A stretch of DNA of 64,000 nt, from positions 7,193,591 through 7,257,590 of the forward strand of contig CM038704.1 of the NCBI GenBank assembly GCA_021613375.1, given 5' to 3'. This DNA is from Megaleporinus macrocephalus. Taxonomy: Eukaryota; Chordata; Actinopteri; Characiformes; Anostomidae. The stretch's first letter is position 1. Each line of letters begins with the position of its first letter. The notes beneath the pieces were generated by a model. The model ran no database searches. It was not told where the DNA came from and worked only from the letters and a program-made list of their open reading frames with translations. The position numbers were made by a program, and so were the translations under genes. Of this stretch, positions 61,590-64,000 are shown one piece after another.

Positions 61590-63130
61590 ATCGCCGGGCT
61601 GACCAGCATACCAGCCATCCAATACACAGCATGATTCGTCACACAGTTCAAAGAAACAAACTGTAACCCTTTCTCTGGCATGCGTTTGAAGCGGCACCAG
61701 CTGCTGTTCACATTGTCTGAAGATTTCATGCTACATGGACCAATAGAAATGCTCCAAAATAGTTTTGAAAAAAATCTGGTTCCATTGACTTACATGGAAA
61801 GTAAGGAAAGTTTTTGGCCTCTCCTGTAAAGTTGAGATTTTGGATATACTCATTTTCTTGTGTGGACAGGCAACGAGAGTGCTTGCCTTTGGGAACTAGA
61901 GAAACCAGTCATTACGCTGGTCTGACTGTGGTTTACTTTACTTTCTGATGCTACATGTTTGGTGTTTGTTTTTGCTTCTGGTCGGTGGTAGGGGGCCATA
62001 GAACTGAGCTTGCTTCCGCTGGACTAGATGCGAGAGCTCCACCCCAAAATACAGGAAATTGCATACCTACTTCAGTAGATTTGACAACAAAGCCTCCAAA
62101 CACAGCAAGTTTTGACCACTTCCTGCTGAACAGAACAGTACACACCAGCACGACATCCATGATCATGCTGGCTGACGAGCATACCAGCATCCAATACACA
62201 GCATATCATCACTGTCCAAGAAAAACATGGCTTACCCAGCTGGTTGTTGATTTTTATTTTCTGCAGTCATTTGAACATAACAGACTTAGTCTGTTGTACA
62301 TTGTCTGAAGACTTTCTGATGAATGGGCCAATAGAAATGCTCCAAAATAGTTTAGAAAATTTTTGGTTCCATTGACTTGCATTAAAAGTAAGGAAGGTTT
62401 TTGGCCTCTCCTGTAAAGTTGAGATTTTGGATATGCTGGTTGTGCAGGAGAACCAGTCATGCTGGTCCATGCTGTTTCTTTACTTGCTGAGATGTTTGGT
62501 GTTTGTATTTCTGGTCGGTGGTACCATAAACTGAGCTGCTTCCATGACTGGATGTGAGAGCTCCACCCCCAACAATACATGCCAACCCAGTAAATCAGGC
62601 TTTTTACACTAATCAGGAGAAAAATGCTTACATACTTCAGTAGATTTGATATCAAAGCCTCAAAACACAGCAAGTTTTGACCACTTCCTGCTGAACAGAA
62701 CAGTACACACCAGCGTACCGTCCACGATCATGCTGGTTGACCAGCATACCAGCATCCAATACACAGCATATCATCACTGTCCAAGAAAAACTTTCTGCAT
62801 CATTAGAACGTACCAGCAGCCGTTTACATTGTGTAAAGATTATATGATAAATGGCCCAATAGAAATGCTCCAAAATAGTTTGGAAAAAAATCTTTCATTG
62901 AAAGTAAGGAAGGTTTTTGGCCTCTCTAAAGTTGAGATTTTGGATATACTCATTTTTCTTTGGACAGCAACGATATGCTGCCTTTGCAAGAGAACCAGTC
63001 ATGCTGGTCTATGTGGTTTCTTTACTTGCTGAGATGTTTGGTGTTTGTATTTCTGGTCGGTGGTGTCACAAACTGAGCTGCTTCCATGACTGGATGCGAG
63101 AGCTCCACCCCAAAATACAGCCAACCGGTA
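61590..63130 (-). repeat. ~550-bp block containing family A, three tandem copies
   Basis: Copies start at TCTGAAGATTTCATG (61719), TCTGAAGACTTTCTG (62305) and TGTAAAGATTATATG (62832). Each has family A, then GTTTGGTGTTTGT, TCTGGTCGGTGGT, GCGAGAGCTCCACCCC, GTTTTGACCACTTCCTGC, TACACACCAGC and CATACCAGC....CAATACACAGCAT. A partial copy precedes the first (61590-61715); the third lacks the right half. The ORFs scattered here are not genes. Confidence 0.9.
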
Positions 63131-63308
63131 TCAGATTTTTTTATTTGATCAGTCGAGGTTAAATATCAGCAGCAGTAGCGTAAAGGTGACATGGCGCCAT
63201 CACCACTGCTGAGAATGTTTGCGTCTTGCAGCACATGAAAAGACGAGGAACAGAAGCGAAACACTGCGCAGTGTTTTTGACACGGTGAGGATTTGAGGAC
63301 GCTGGGAA

Positions 63309-63315
63309 TGTGTGT

Positions 63316-63361
<46 letters not shown>
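63309..63361. repeat. (TG)n microsatellite
   Basis: About 26 TG units with one AG interruption. It is followed by a GC-rich GCGGCGGCTGAGCGAGGGC. Confidence 0.95.
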
Positions 63362-63364
<3 letters not shown>

Positions 63365-63579
63365 GCGGCTGAGCGAGGGCTGGGACCTGACAAAGAGTTA
63401 GTTGTCTTTACGCTGGGTGTCAATCAGTCCCCCTCACACACGTAGAGCCGTCCGGATGAGATCATTTGAGGCGATTATGCTGACAGTGCTGACACATACA
63501 GGATCCTCTGATCCTCTTCTATCAAAGACCCCCTTCATTCCCCTCCACACCTTTATGTCTTTATGAACTTCCAGCATGA

Positions 63580-63712
63580 GGGGGGGGGGGAAAGGGGGGG
63601 CTCATAAGCATGCACGGGCACGGGCACCCACTCAGAACCTCTGCTAAAGTCACACTGCACCTCTCTCTCTCTCTCTGATTCGCTCTCTGACTCTCTCTCT
63701 CTCTCTTTTCAA
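63580..63712. repeat. Poly-G runs and (CT)n
   Basis: G runs at 63580-63600 and a CTCTCT tract at 63660-63706. Compositional only. Confidence 0.85.
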
Positions 63713-63945
63713 AGCCTCCCCAGAACCACACACATGGCAGCGCATGAATGGCAGCCTTTTAATAGAACATGAAATGCTCGAATCCCATTTCAAACATGCT
63801 CCCTCTGTCAAAGCGCGGCGAGAAAACGCCGCATTCATCCCGAATAATCCCGTCAAGAGCCCGCAGCCAACACGCACAATTCAGTGTAAATATATGGAGT
63901 GTTCCTCATTCACCATATAAAAGGAAATACCACTTTTATATTCAT
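63713..63945. other. Unique segment, candidate conserved noncoding element
   Basis: Repeat-free, with GGCAGCCTTTTAATAGAACA, AGAAAACGCCGCATTCATCC, CGAATAATCCCGTCAAGAGC and GTGTAAATATATGGAGTG. Balanced base composition and lack of repeats set it apart from the flanks. Confidence 0.28.
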
Positions 63946-64000
63946 AAGGGAGAGGCGAGGCGAGGCGGCCGCTATAGGAGCCAGGAGTCTGCCAACTTCA

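Larger units (their letters stand above)
51705..64000 (-). other. ptprt: ptprt intron, 5' side (continues past base 64000)
   Basis: Sequence upstream, in gene direction, of the KNRY exon. No exon for the juxtamembrane segment (expected to contain GYGFKEEYE) was found. It holds tandemly duplicated repeat blocks (58717-59720 and 61590-63130), a TIR element and GC-rich islands. Stretches 53540-55080, 58140-58710 and 59720-61590 hold nothing clearly recognisable. Confidence 0.7.

Noticed and set aside
51705..64000. Upstream ptprt exon (GYGFKEEYE)
   Set aside because: No matching sequence with splice sites was found on the minus strand; presumably beyond base 64000.

Overview
The window is vertebrate intronic DNA, almost certainly from a ray-finned fish. 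Only four short coding exons are visible, 300 nt in 64 kb. All lie on the minus strand, have canonical GT/AG borders and join in a single frame into 100 residues of a receptor protein tyrosine phosphatase D1 domain. The order is KNRY loop, [27 protein letters not shown], then VTNLVEVGR. From remembered family sequences these match PTPRT best within the MAM-containing R2B group (PTPRM, PTPRK, PTPRT, PTPRU). The gene enters from beyond base 64000 and leaves below base 1, so its ectodomain, membrane segment, WPD loop, catalytic cysteine loop and D2 domain are all outside or unseen. Visible introns are more than 12.3 kb, 17.6 kb, 14.5 kb, 174 bp and more than 19 kb. Giant introns are typical of this gene.

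The rest is intron filled with fish repeats. DNA transposons: a Harbinger-type element with TAA target duplications and a broken MADF/Myb-like ORF (6604-7430); a deleted Tc1-like element (22039-23109); a second Tc1 transposase relic (about 25010-25975); a short Tc1-type element (20772-21172); a hAT-like element with an 8-bp target duplication (27573-31401); and a TIR element (55367-55993). tRNA-type SINE pieces occur at 34485-35420, 38150-38640 and 39233-40655, with a SINE body at 11842-12030. At least four dispersed repeat families recur in both orientations; one has about 15 copies.

The striking feature is the number of minisatellites (20, 24, 31, 32, 33, 37, 41, 43, 50, 51 and 85-bp units). 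Several have grown inside transposable elements: a roughly 55-copy 20-bp array made of a SINE pol III A-box, a 50-bp array from a SINE body, a 37-bp array in three copies of one element, and a 2.7-kb 85-bp array, with higher-order structure, inside the hAT-like element. A 999-base assembly gap (13002-14000) abuts a 33-bp array.

Non-repetitive islands that may be regulatory include a CpG-rich block at about 44190-44600, another at 56320-57000, and several unique segments that look like conserved noncoding elements. Conservation cannot be tested from the sequence alone. A 41-bp-arm hairpin lies 176 nt downstream of one ptprt splice donor. No RNA gene, CRISPR array or complete protein-coding gene was seen. 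The suggestion of an otophysan fish (characin/catfish group) is inference from the style of the dispersed repeats.
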